Source: Acidobacteriaceae bacterium
GTDB lineage: Bacteria > Acidobacteriota > Terriglobia > Terriglobales > Acidobacteriaceae
DNA: 64,000 nt
Assembly: GCA_003131585.1 (NCBI GenBank)
Contig: PKVW01000037.1
Location: 2,733-66,732 of the forward strand
Direction of reading: 5' to 3'
The notes beneath the pieces are model-generated. The model was not told where the DNA came from, made no database searches, and saw only the letters and a program-made list of their open reading frames with translations. Shown piece after piece: positions 16,525-24,342 of this stretch (its first letter is position 1; each line of letters opens with the position of its first letter). The translations under genes and the position numbers were made by a program.

Positions 16525-16588
16525 GATTCCTGGTTTGCTAGATTCCTGGTTTGCCAGATTCCTGGTTCGCTAGATTCCCGGTTCGCTT
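16525..16588 (-). repeat. 16-bp tandem repeat spanning the ppiD 3' end
   Basis: Four units of GATTCCTGGTTTGCTA with small changes, at 16525, 16541, 16557 and 16573. The ppiD stop codon (16570-16572) and its last residues fall inside the array, so unit expansion has reshaped the C-terminus. The rest lies in the gap before malQ. Confidence 0.85.
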
Positions 16589-18552
16589 CCCGCACGGGTC
16601 AGCGTCTTCATCTCTTCCTGGTTGATCTTGATCTTGCCCGACTTCTCCATTTGATCGCGCAGGTTGGTCACAAACAACCCGAAAAGTTCTTGCTGCTTGC
16701 CCTGTAGCAGCATATCCCGAATCTGGTCGCGCTTGGCGGCGAAGTCGGGGTCCGCAGGAGCCTGCACCTCAATTACGGAAATCACCACCCCGTTGGTGCC
16801 GCTGTTGATCGGCCCACTGATGTCTCCCGGCTTCATGCTGAACGCAACCGCAGCCTGTCCGGTCATGGAGCCGAGATCGGGAACCTGGCCATCGGGCAAC
16901 ACGAACTCGCTCGTCTTCACCGTGGCGCCCAGCTCTTTTGCCGCCTTCTTCAGATCATGCTCGGTCTTCGCGCGATCGGACAGTTCCTGCGTCTTCTGGG
17001 ACAGGAGAATGTTCGAGCGCTCGCTCTTGAATTGCTCCTCCACTTGAGTGCGAATCTCCTCGAACGTGGGCGTCGAGGGCGGCTTCACAGACAGCAACTC
17101 GAACACGGCGAAGCCCTGCGACGTTGCAGCCATCTGCGGTGGCGACTTTTCCGGCGCGCCGAACACCGCATCCATGAACTGCGGCGCAGGGCCCAATCCC
17201 GGCACCAGATCCCGGCGGCTGAAGAAATCCGAGGTCACCACGGGCACGCCTTTGGCAGCACCGGCAGCGTCCAGTCCCTGAGTCTTGGCCTGCTCGGAAA
17301 ATGCCTCCGCCTGCTTCTGCGCGATCTCCTGCGTCTTCTGCTGCTTCAGGACGGGCTCGAGCTCGCCCTTGACCTCGTCGAGCGACTTCATGTGCGCGTC
17401 CTGTCTATCGTCCACCCGAATGATGTGAAAACCGTAGCTGCTCTTCACCAGGCCGCTGATCTGCCCCTTGGGCAGCGAAAAAGCGGCCTTCTCAAACTCC
17501 GGAACCGTCCGGCCCTTTCCGATCCAGCCCAGAGATCCACCTTCCTTGGCGCTGCCCGGATCTTCGGAATACTTCTTTGCCAGTTCTTCGAATTTTGCCC
17601 CAGCCTTCAGCTGTTTGAGCAAATCCTCCGCGCGCCGCTGGGCCTCGGCCACACCCTTATCATCCACTTTGCCGTCGGGCCCGGCCAGCGGCGTCTTGAT
17701 CAGAATGTGGCTGACCTTCGCCTGCTCCGGCATCCGATACTGATCGCGGTGCTGATTGTAATAAGCCTGCAACTCGTCGTGCGTGACCTGCACTGCATCC
17801 TGAATTTTCCCCGTGTCCAACACGGCGTATTTGATCTTGCGCTTCTCGGGAACGGAGTTCGCGTAGTTTTTCTGGTGGCTGTCGTAAAAAGCCTTGAGTT
17901 CCTCCGTCGTGGGATGAAGCCCTTTCTTGATGTCGTCCTGCTTTAAGACGGCATACTCGAACTTTACCTTTGTATTCTGCTTGGCGAACTCCTGGCGGAT
18001 GGCCGCGTCGCTCACCGACGCGCTGCCGGTGATCAGCGTCTGCAGCTTGTTAATCAAAATTTCCTTGCCGACGGAATCTTCGAACGCCGCGGGAGTAAGG
18101 TTGGCCCGCTGCAGCATACTTTGGTATTCGGCCTCGCCGACAAAGTTCCCTCCTGGAAAGAAGACCGAGGCATAGCGGCCGTGCTGTAGCTCGTCCTTCA
18201 CTTCCTGCGGCGTAGCCTTCAGACCGATGTGCTGCGCTTCGATTAGCAGTGCCTGCCGGTCAATCAATTGATCGGCCGCTCGCTGCGTGAAAAAAGGCAG
18301 CAGAACCGACGCATTCGGACCCAACTGCGCTCCCTGCTGTTGCAGCATCTGGCGCGCCGTCTCGCGAACCTGCTCGACCGTAATATCCTCGCCACTCACT
18401 TTGGCCACAATGCCCTTGCCGGGTGCGCCCGTCAAGTCACTTCCCAGACCGCCGGGAACGAATGCGATCACCATGGCGGCGCAAATGAGCAGCAGCAAAC
18501 CGCTCAGAATGATCTTCTTAACGGGTCCTTCAGTTTGCAGAAATCGAATCAT
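16570..18552 (-). CDS. PpiD/SurA-like peptidyl-prolyl isomerase (membrane-anchored foldase)
   Basis: A 660-residue periplasmic chaperone anchored by one N-terminal helix (IILSGLLLLICAAMVIAF, residues 14-31). A SurA-type N-terminal domain (about 45-240) precedes a parvulin domain (VSHILIKTPL ... KYSEDPGSAKEGGSLGW ... GQISGLVKSSYGFHIIRV, about 275-385). A second, degenerate PPIase-like region and a helical C-terminus follow. The layout is that of PpiD, which helps outer-membrane and secreted proteins fold as they leave the Sec channel. The last codons overlap a 16-bp tandem repeat. It is followed by malQ in the same direction. Confidence 0.87.
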   Translation of the reverse strand: MIRFLQTEGPVKKIILSGLLLLICAAMVIAFVPGGLGSDLTGAPGKGIVAKVSGEDITVEQVRETARQMLQQQGAQLGPNASVLLPFFTQRAADQLIDRQALLIEAQHIGLKATPQEVKDELQHGRYASVFFPGGNFVGEAEYQSMLQRANLTPAAFEDSVGKEILINKLQTLITGSASVSDAAIRQEFAKQNTKVKFEYAVLKQDDIKKGLHPTTEELKAFYDSHQKNYANSVPEKRKIKYAVLDTGKIQDAVQVTHDELQAYYNQHRDQYRMPEQAKVSHILIKTPLAGPDGKVDDKGVAEAQRRAEDLLKQLKAGAKFEELAKKYSEDPGSAKEGGSLGWIGKGRTVPEFEKAAFSLPKGQISGLVKSSYGFHIIRVDDRQDAHMKSLDEVKGELEPVLKQQKTQEIAQKQAEAFSEQAKTQGLDAAGAAKGVPVVTSDFFSRRDLVPGLGPAPQFMDAVFGAPEKSPPQMAATSQGFAVFELLSVKPPSTPTFEEIRTQVEEQFKSERSNILLSQKTQELSDRAKTEHDLKKAAKELGATVKTSEFVLPDGQVPDLGSMTGQAAVAFSMKPGDISGPINSGTNGVVISVIEVQAPADPDFAAKRDQIRDMLLQGKQQELFGLFVTNLRDQMEKSGKIKINQEEMKTLTRAGSEPGI

Positions 18553-19084
18553 CTTAATGTCACTCCGGAAGTGGGCAGCGGGATCAGTAATTATAAACTA
18601 ATCACCCGGCCGCGACTGTTGGTGGTGGTGCAGATGGGGACTTCCTTACAAATCGCGCTCGATCTTTTCCACAGGTATTTTCGCCGCCTGTGACCGATGA
18701 CCTTGCCTTCGGCAAAATCTCCTGCTTAACTTGAAATCGTAAGGCCTGGATGTGTGTCGTGCCTAGTCCTAGGAAACTCACGGCCCCCGCAACCTCCCCA
18801 TGCGAGGAGGGACAGAGGGACATTTAATCAGGGCGCTTTCAGATCGGCTACCCTGGATAGCCCAGGGCCTGGCGCCCGGTGTTGGTGGTGATCACTGTCA
18901 TTGAATTCGGCAATACGCAGGATCAGGGAAAAAGGAGCAGCGAGCAGACGAGAAAACATTCAAAATACTTTAAAATTGGGTAATTCGTTAATTGGGTAAA
19001 CTTGAAACCCGCGGGACATCCGGACCTGCGCAGGTACCGGTTTCAAATTACCCAATTACCAGATCGCCCAATTACCCAATCCCG
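18553..19084. other. Long intergenic region without a supported gene
   Basis: No open frame here has coding character. It holds the upstream region of the PpiD-like gene and, at its far end, an inverted repeat (18970-19081). I see no convincing promoter or RNA gene. Confidence 0.5.
18970..19081. repeat. Inverted repeat built of AATTGGGTAATT units
   Basis: The left arm has two tandem units ending in AAACTTGAAACC. The right arm starts GGTTTCAAATTACCCAATT and continues with two more inverted units. The arms are about 40 nt with a GC-rich centre. It resembles the other long inverted repeat at 8393-8484 in design, though not in sequence. Confidence 0.75.
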
Positions 19085-19267
19085 TCACCCATGTTGTGAC
19101 ACCGACAAAACGTTCCCGTCGGGATCCTGGAACCACGCCACTTTCTCCCCCGTCGGCGCGGTCCATATCCCAAGCTGTCCTGCTCGAAAAAACCGAACCT
19201 CTCGAACCGGACGCCCTTCCCCTCAAGGCCCGCTACCACCTTTTCGATGTCGGTGACACTCCTCTAA
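19085..19267 (-). pseudogene. Remnant of a VOC/glyoxalase-family gene (C-terminal part, frameshifted)
   Basis: One frame reads VTDIEKVVAGLEGKGVRFER, a typical VOC helix and strand; the adjacent frame then reads LGIWTAPTGEKVAWFQDPDG followed by NVLSVSQHG and a stop. The two halves join only with a frameshift near 19165-19180. The N-terminal half of the gene is gone, replaced by an amidase start. Confidence 0.75.
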
Positions 19268-19343
19268 GTTCGACCGGGGAGATATTTTTCCTGCGGATTT
19301 GCTCGGCCATGGAAACGGCTGGAAGGAACGTTAAATCGCTCAT
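19262..19343 (-). pseudogene. Remnant of an amidase gene (first ~26 codons)
   Basis: The ATG overlaps the stop of the pseudouridine synthase gene (ATGA). The codons read MSDLTFLPAVSMAEQIRR followed by KNISPVEL, which is the usual start of amidase-signature enzymes. Directly after this the sequence changes to the VOC remnant and stops. The rest of the amidase was evidently deleted. Confidence 0.6.
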
Positions 19344-20146
19344 AAAGGCTTCCTGCGCACAACGTGATCGAGCATTCGCTTCTCACCCACGCCCAGGGCG
19401 CGGTATTCACCCTTTGCGAGGTCGCCCAACTGCAGCGGTCCAATGGCCACGCGTACCAAGCGCAGCGTTTCGACGTTCATCGCCTCCATCATGCGCCGGA
19501 TCTGGCGGTTCTTGCCTTCCTCGAGGACGATTTCAATCCAGCAGTTTTTCTGTCCCGCACGCAAGCGACGAGCCCGCTTCGCTCGCAGCACTTCGCCGTC
19601 TTGCGCTTTCACTCCCCGAACCAGGGCCTGGAGAAACTCTTCATCCGCGACCGTCCCCACTTGGACGTGGTAAGTCTTATCCAAATGCGCTTCCGGGGCA
19701 GCGATGCGGGCGCCCCACTCGGAATCGTTGGTCAGCAGCAACAAGCCTTCGCTGGCCTTGTCCAGTCGCCCGACTGGGGCGACCCAAGGCGCGTCTCCGG
19801 GCAGATTGTTCTTCTCGCCCGAAGGCTTCACGTTCAGCAAGCCGTATACAGTCTCGCGGCCTTTTTCGTCCGAGGCCGTCGTCACCACGCCGCGCGGCTT
19901 GTTCAGCATGAGGTAGATTTTGTCTTGCGGGCCGACCGCTTTCCCATCGAGCGCAATCCGATCCTGCTTCCCGGAAACAGGCGTCTCTGGATCGCGGCGG
20001 ATTTTTCCGTTCAGGCTCACGCGTCCGGAGCGAATCAGCTCTGCCGCGCGCGATCGCGAACAGCAGCCAAGCTTCGAAAGTGCGCGAGCCAGGCCGATCC
20101 GCCGTGAAATTCCTTTTCGTGCCTGCTTCCTTGCCATAGCCTTCAT
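19340..20146 (-). CDS. rRNA pseudouridine synthase, RsuA/RluB family
   Basis: A 268-residue enzyme making pseudouridine in rRNA. An S4 RNA-binding domain lies at the N-terminus (LARALSKLGCCSRSRAAELI ... RVSLNG), followed by the catalytic domain: MLNKPRGVVTT, PVGRLDKASEGLLLLTND (catalytic Asp), KTYHVQV and GKNRQIRRMMEA. Length and order match RluB/RsuA; which rRNA position it modifies is uncertain. ATG 20146 or 20137 are both possible starts; the longer frame to 20185 adds non-conserved residues. Downstream it was once coupled to an amidase gene, now a remnant. Confidence 0.9.
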   Translation of the reverse strand: MKAMARKQARKGISRRIGLARALSKLGCCSRSRAAELIRSGRVSLNGKIRRDPETPVSGKQDRIALDGKAVGPQDKIYLMLNKPRGVVTTASDEKGRETVYGLLNVKPSGEKNNLPGDAPWVAPVGRLDKASEGLLLLTNDSEWGARIAAPEAHLDKTYHVQVGTVADEEFLQALVRGVKAQDGEVLRAKRARRLRAGQKNCWIEIVLEEGKNRQIRRMMEAMNVETLRLVRVAIGPLQLGDLAKGEYRALGVGEKRMLDHVVRRKPL

Positions 20147-20417
20147 GCTACTGCCAGAAAGCGGCAAAAACCACGCATGCCGCAACCCTGCAGGAGCGCG
20201 GGCAAAATGCCAGCGCAGTCTAGCAACGGACTATCCAAAATGCCCCACCGGCTATCCGAACGGATAGAACCACGAAGACGAGGACAGCTTTCCTGGCTGG
20301 TTTTACCGTTGACTCCACTGAGCTTAAAGATAGCCAGCTTTGTTTTTGCACAGCCATCCCGCGGTCTTCCGATTGCAGAAACTCAGGTGTGCAACGGTGC
20401 ACCGGAGGTAAGAACCG

Positions 20418-20753
20418 ATGAACAACCGCCCACGTACCATTTCCATCAAAGAGATCGCGAGGGCCGTAGACAAGGCAGTCAAGATCGCGAGTGAAAAGCA
20501 CAGCGTGAAATTTGCGGAGGAGTTCACGATTAACCCAGGACTCATTATGGGACGTTGGCTACTCGACGATATCAAGGTGTCGGTAGCCGAGCAGATCGCA
20601 ACCGAGATAGCCCAGAATGCCGAGGCGGCTGTCGTCGTCGGCGTCGATGCCCAAGCCGCTGCACGTCCGCCGTTAAACCCGGTGGTTCTGGGGACGGGCG
20701 GCCACGTGATTTGTGGTTTCCGGCCTGCCCCGGAGTGGGGCTTGAGGGAATAG
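20418..20753 (+). CDS. Hypothetical protein
   Basis: A 111-residue protein with a GGAGG box 11 nt before the ATG. The first 75 residues are helical and charged (ISIKEIARAVDKAVKIASEK, LDDIKVSVAEQIATEIAQ); the end has VLGTGGHVICGF. No domain is recognised. The next gene follows in the same direction after 77 nt, which include a GC-rich hairpin near 20794-20818. Confidence 0.6.
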   Translation: MNNRPRTISIKEIARAVDKAVKIASEKHSVKFAEEFTINPGLIMGRWLLDDIKVSVAEQIATEIAQNAEAAVVVGVDAQAAARPPLNPVVLGTGGHVICGFRPAPEWGLRE

Positions 20754-20830
20754 CCGTGCGCCCGGGATATGCGTCAATCAACATCTTGCGTCCGGCCTCG
20801 CCGGCGGAGGCCGGGCGCGGAAACAAACCC

Positions 20831-21283
20831 ATGACTCACGAAACAACTGTGTGCGGGAACAGCGCGGTACCGGATCGGCCACTGTTGTGTCCGAGCGCTC
20901 AGCCCGATATGAAGGGGAGCCGCGTCCTGGGCGTGGTTGGCGGATCGGCCGAAGCTCCCCTCGTTTCTTATCTCAACGAGGCGCTCCCGGTCACGGATGA
21001 ACTGCTGGCTCTCGCCGGCGCCGTCAAGGCGACAGAGGTATTCCGCTTTAGCGCGCCTTGCGAGGAGCGGGCGTGCCGTCATTTCGATGGCTCACGTTGC
21101 CAGCTGGCGACCCGCATCGTGCAAATCCTTCCGGCCGTGACCGAAGCTCTCCCTGCGTGCCTGATCCGGCCCGAATGCCGCTGGTATCAGCAGGAAGGCA
21201 AAGCCGCCTGTCAGCGCTGCCCGCGGATCGTCACGCAGATCTACGAACCGAGCGAGGAAATGCGCAGAGCGGCAGCCGGTTAG
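20831..21283 (+). CDS. Cysteine-rich hypothetical protein
   Basis: A 150-residue protein whose second half carries a regular cysteine set: CEERACRHFDGSRC (C-x4-C-x7-C), then CLIRPEC and CQRCP. The spacing suggests metal or Fe-S binding, but no known family is recognised. The start is ATG 20831; the longer open frame upstream overlaps the preceding gene. It is probably cotranscribed with the 111-residue protein. Confidence 0.65.
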   Translation: MTHETTVCGNSAVPDRPLLCPSAQPDMKGSRVLGVVGGSAEAPLVSYLNEALPVTDELLALAGAVKATEVFRFSAPCEERACRHFDGSRCQLATRIVQILPAVTEALPACLIRPECRWYQQEGKAACQRCPRIVTQIYEPSEEMRRAAAG

Positions 21284-21448
21284 CGGCGAGTCCGGGTTCG
21301 CAGCTTGCATTCGCGCGTTCGGATCCATTTGCGCCCCACGGTCTTTGTTCGCGGCCATCCTTCTTGATATAGTTAGTGCGCCGAAATGAAACTCTCGTCC
21401 GCATGCGACCGAGGTTTCTCGTCAGGTTTCTCGTCAAGGAGCACTCTT

Positions 21449-21826
21449 ATGGCCCATCAACATCCTCCCCGCTTTCTGGAGATCGTGGACGACGCGAAAA
21501 CGCGCGTGCGCGAAACTAACGTCGAGGAAGTAAAGAAAAAGATAGATGGCGGCGGCACGTTCGTCCTGGTGGACGTGCGCGAAGAGAGCGAATTTGCCAA
21601 AGACCATCTGCCAGGCGCGATTCACCTTGGCAAAGGCATCATCGAACGCGACATCGAGGCCCGCGTGCCCGATCTCAAGGCGGAGATTGTGCTCTACTGC
21701 GGCGGCGGATTCCGCTCGGCGCTGGCGGCCGATAATCTGCAGAAAATGGGCTACACCAACGTGATTTCCATGGATGGCGGCATTCGCGACTGGCGCGAGA
21801 AGGGATATCCGCTAACCAAGGGGTGA
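21449..21826 (+). CDS. Rhodanese-like domain protein
   Basis: A 125-residue single rhodanese (sulfurtransferase) domain. LVDVREESEFAKDHLPGAIHL is at the centre (split as LVDVREESEF and AKDHLPGAIHL), the active-site loop is YCGGGFRSALAA with the catalytic Cys, and MDGGIRDWREKGYP ends the domain. ATG 21449 has AAGGAG 8 nt upstream; the extra N-terminal residues of the longer frame are repetitive and unlikely. It is cytoplasmic, with no signal peptide. Confidence 0.9.
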   Translation: MAHQHPPRFLEIVDDAKTRVRETNVEEVKKKIDGGGTFVLVDVREESEFAKDHLPGAIHLGKGIIERDIEARVPDLKAEIVLYCGGGFRSALAADNLQKMGYTNVISMDGGIRDWREKGYPLTKG

Positions 21827-21975
21827 TCTAAGATTTCGCAAGAGTCAACCTGTTGAGCGACGTGGACAATCGCGAACTCACGCCGCCGTTCTTCCTCCTA
21901 ATGTTACGGTGCCTTCCGGCGAGCTAGAAATTCCGCCTGGCCCTCGGCTGATGGCATGAGGGGAAGTATCGGATT

Positions 21976-22353
21976 TCATGGCAGCGCTCTGCCCGCGATA
22001 AGACCTCCCCAGACCGCGGCCAGCCCAAGCACAACGCTCGACAATACGTAGAGAAGTCCGATTCCGAACTGGCCTTCCTGGATGGTGCGCAGCGTTTCAA
22101 ACTCAAAGGTGGAAAACGTCGTGTACCCGCCGATGAAGCCGATCGGGATCAGATACCTCCAGTATGGGCTCCAATGGCTCCTTCCAGTCAAGAAGGCGAA
22201 GACCATGCCGATCAGAAACGAACCGGTAATATTGACGACGAAGGTTCCGTAGGGAAAACGAGTTCCCAGTTTGCCGCCAAGATAGATGCCCAGCCAGAAA
22301 CGCAGGATCGATCCCAAACAGCCTCCGATTCCAACCATCAGATATTTAAGCAA
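21976..22353 (-). CDS. crcB: Fluoride ion channel CrcB/FluC
   Basis: A 125-residue protein with four membrane helices that expels fluoride as a dual-topology dimer. The family marks are present: GGCLGSILRFWLG, GTFVVNITGSFLIG (conserved Asn) and GFIGGYTTFSTFEFE (TFST track and sodium site). It starts at TTG with GGGAG 8 nt upstream. A fluoride riboswitch lies 88 nt upstream on the same strand and should turn the gene on when fluoride is present. It is a single-gene version, not a crcB pair. Confidence 0.93.
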   Translation of the reverse strand: MLKYLMVGIGGCLGSILRFWLGIYLGGKLGTRFPYGTFVVNITGSFLIGMVFAFLTGRSHWSPYWRYLIPIGFIGGYTTFSTFEFETLRTIQEGQFGIGLLYVLSSVVLGLAAVWGGLIAGRALP

Positions 22354-22425
22354 GTTGTTTCTCCCTCGAAACGGGCAGATCGGCTTCTGATTTTGGTTGC
22401 GGGACTGTCGCCGGCGCCATGGCTC

Positions 22426-22509
22426 CGCGACAAGAACCGCTTGTCAGGAGTCATCAGCTGTTCCGGCTAAGTAGAGGGACAGCGGTTAACGGTGAACTCC
22501 TTCACCGCG
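22426..22509 (-). ncRNA. Fluoride riboswitch (crcB RNA motif)
   Basis: Read on the minus strand, 22509 down to 22441 folds like the crcB motif. P1 is GGTGA with TCACC around a loop AGGAGT. P2 is GCTGT with ACAGC. The 3' part reads CTGATGACTCCTGAC. The six loop bases AGGAGT pair exactly with ACTCCT in that 3' part, forming the expected pseudoknot. GACAAG-CGGTT-CTTGTC directly after (down to 22429) may be the switching hairpin. One extra G (CCTGAC, usually CCTAC) and an A for U in the loop differ from consensus. The following gene is crcB. Confidence 0.78.
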
Positions 22510-22683
22510 TGACAAGTCATATGATGCGATTCAAGGTCAACCGAAGTCAAGGGATCTTCCGGCGGCATCGCGCCGTTGGTAACGGCTTTTTCTTCAGCGG
22601 CCGGGTGTTCTTGGCTCAGGCGCGGCGAGGGAGCCTTATCCCCGAGCCATGGGTCTTGCCAGGAGCGGCCAACGCAGTAGCCA

Positions 22684-22721
22684 CAAAACAAAACGCCCCA
22701 GACTCAGTTTTGAGTCGTGGG
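22684..22721 (-). terminator. Rho-independent terminator downstream of pncB
   Basis: On the minus strand CCCACGACTCA, loop AAAC, TGAGTCTGGGG, followed by CGTTTTGTTTTG. The stem is strong and the T-rich tail is on the correct side. It lies about 150 nt after the pncB stop and before the fluoride riboswitch. Confidence 0.6.
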
Positions 22722-22801
22722 ACGTATGTTGATCAGCCCTCCCCCAAGTGCTGCTCGAAAACAAGACTATCGCAGGGCGACAAACCCGTATATGGCCCTG
22801 G

Positions 22802-22853
22802 CGTGCCATAGCTTGGCACGAACGTGCGGCCTTTCCATGCGCGCCGAAGGCCG
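22802..22853. repeat. Two adjacent hairpins just 3' of pncB
   Basis: CGTGCCA/TGGCACG (22802-22820) and CGGCCTT/AAGGCCG (22827-22853) are perfect 7-bp stems side by side. The layout recalls the double-hairpin repeats elsewhere in the window, with different sequence. They may protect the mRNA end. Confidence 0.45.
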
Positions 22854-22867
22854 TGATTGCAGGGGCT

Positions 22868-24250
22868 TTACGCGATCACTGGAATGTTGGCGAGTCCAGC
22901 CGTGCCGAACACGCGCCGGTAGCGCTCGATTTCCGGCGGCGGACCGAGCGCTTTCGCGTAGTTGTCGGAAAGCTTCACCGCCGGCCGGCCTTCGACGCGG
23001 GACACCTTGCCGATCAGGCTGATCGGGTCAAAGCCGGGATCGCCGCTGGGATTGCAGCCGCGGAAATCGTTCGTCAGCAGCGTGCCCCAGCCTGCACTGA
23101 AGCGAATGCGACGGCCCGGGGTCCACTTTGTTCGAGCGTAAAAATCGGCGGCGCTGCGGAACTCCTTGACGGTGGTTCCGCTGGCCAGAGTTCCACCAAA
23201 ATAAGCATGCAGGCCGAGTATGTCGTCGATGTCGAGTGCGTCGGAGGCGATGATGAGCTTGTCATGCGGATCCCGGCTGCGGGCCGTCAGCCATTCGATG
23301 TATTCGTCGCCGGCGATGTAGGGATCCTTGCTGTCAATGCGCTGGCCCGTCCAATCGGCGGCCCAGTCCGGCGCGCCCTCCAGGAATTGCGTGGTTCCAA
23401 AGGTATCCGGCAGCATGATGCGGAGCGCGCCTTCGTAGGTGCTCTGCCACATCTCGAGAACATGGTATTGAGAAGCTTTCAGGGCGTCATCATCCGGCGC
23501 CAGTGCGGCGAGGACCATGGGGATTTCATGGGCATTGGTTCCGATCGCCTCAAGATCGTGCTTGTGGGCGAGGAGAGCGTTCGAGGTTCCGGTAAAACCG
23601 CTGCCGAGATTCGACGCCATGGCTTCCACAACGTATTCCTGCCACAGGAAGCTGTGGCGGCGGCGGGTTCCGAAATCTGCCACGCTGAGATTGGGAACTC
23701 CGCGCAGCCGCTCAATCTTGCTCCACAGCTTGGTCTTCGCCCTCGCGTACAGGATGTCAAGATTGAACTCGCTCAAGTTTTTCAGATTGGCTCTGGTCCT
23801 CAGCTCATTGATGATGGAGAGCGAATAAAGTTCCCACATAGTGGTGTCGGTCCAGACGCCGTCGAAGGATAGATGAAAGCGGCCGTTCTTGACCGATAGC
23901 TCGTAGTCGGACAGCCTGAAATCCCGTTCCAACCATTCCAGGAAGGCTGGTTCAAAGATTCCGCGGCGGCCATAGAACGTGTTGCCGGCCAGCCAGACCA
24001 ATTCGGACCTTCGAAACCGGAGGTTTCGAGCGTGATCCAGCTGCGCGATGAGCTCTTCGCTGGCAAATGTGTCTATGGGATTCCCATAGGAGCGGCTGTA
24101 CAGCGAGAACGATACCTGCGTCTTCGGGTAATGCTTCCAGATAAACTGCAACATCAGCAGCTTGTAGAAGTCGGTATCGAGCAAGGATCGAGTAACCGGG
24201 TCCAGCTCCCAGTTGTGATTGTGGGCGCGCTCAGCAAAATTCACGATCAT
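22868..24250 (-). CDS. pncB: Nicotinate phosphoribosyltransferase
   Basis: A 460-residue enzyme converting nicotinate and PRPP to nicotinate mononucleotide in the NAD salvage pathway. The N-terminus SLLDTDFYKLLMLQFIWKHYP is diagnostic, and FEPAFLEWL, ELYSLSIINEL, ADFGTRRRHSF (active-site loop) and GTSNALLAHKH, GTNAHEIPMV follow. The length fits the long bacterial type. It is 92 nt downstream of the cytochrome b gene on the same strand and may be read through from that operon; hairpins and a terminator follow it. Confidence 0.93.
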   Translation of the reverse strand: MIVNFAERAHNHNWELDPVTRSLLDTDFYKLLMLQFIWKHYPKTQVSFSLYSRSYGNPIDTFASEELIAQLDHARNLRFRRSELVWLAGNTFYGRRGIFEPAFLEWLERDFRLSDYELSVKNGRFHLSFDGVWTDTTMWELYSLSIINELRTRANLKNLSEFNLDILYARAKTKLWSKIERLRGVPNLSVADFGTRRRHSFLWQEYVVEAMASNLGSGFTGTSNALLAHKHDLEAIGTNAHEIPMVLAALAPDDDALKASQYHVLEMWQSTYEGALRIMLPDTFGTTQFLEGAPDWAADWTGQRIDSKDPYIAGDEYIEWLTARSRDPHDKLIIASDALDIDDILGLHAYFGGTLASGTTVKEFRSAADFYARTKWTPGRRIRFSAGWGTLLTNDFRGCNPSGDPGFDPISLIGKVSRVEGRPAVKLSDNYAKALGPPPEIERYRRVFGTAGLANIPVIA

Positions 24251-24342
24251 TCACTGATATCTTCTTCTGCCGCGACAACAAAATCAACTTTCGGGGGTAA
24301 TCCACGGCAAAGCGTAAAGTGTGTGTGCGCGGACGTCGTAAG

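Noticed and set aside
16957-17946. 329-codon plus frame opposite the PpiD-like gene
   Set aside because: Antisense shadow with Arg/Leu-rich low-complexity composition and no start signal.
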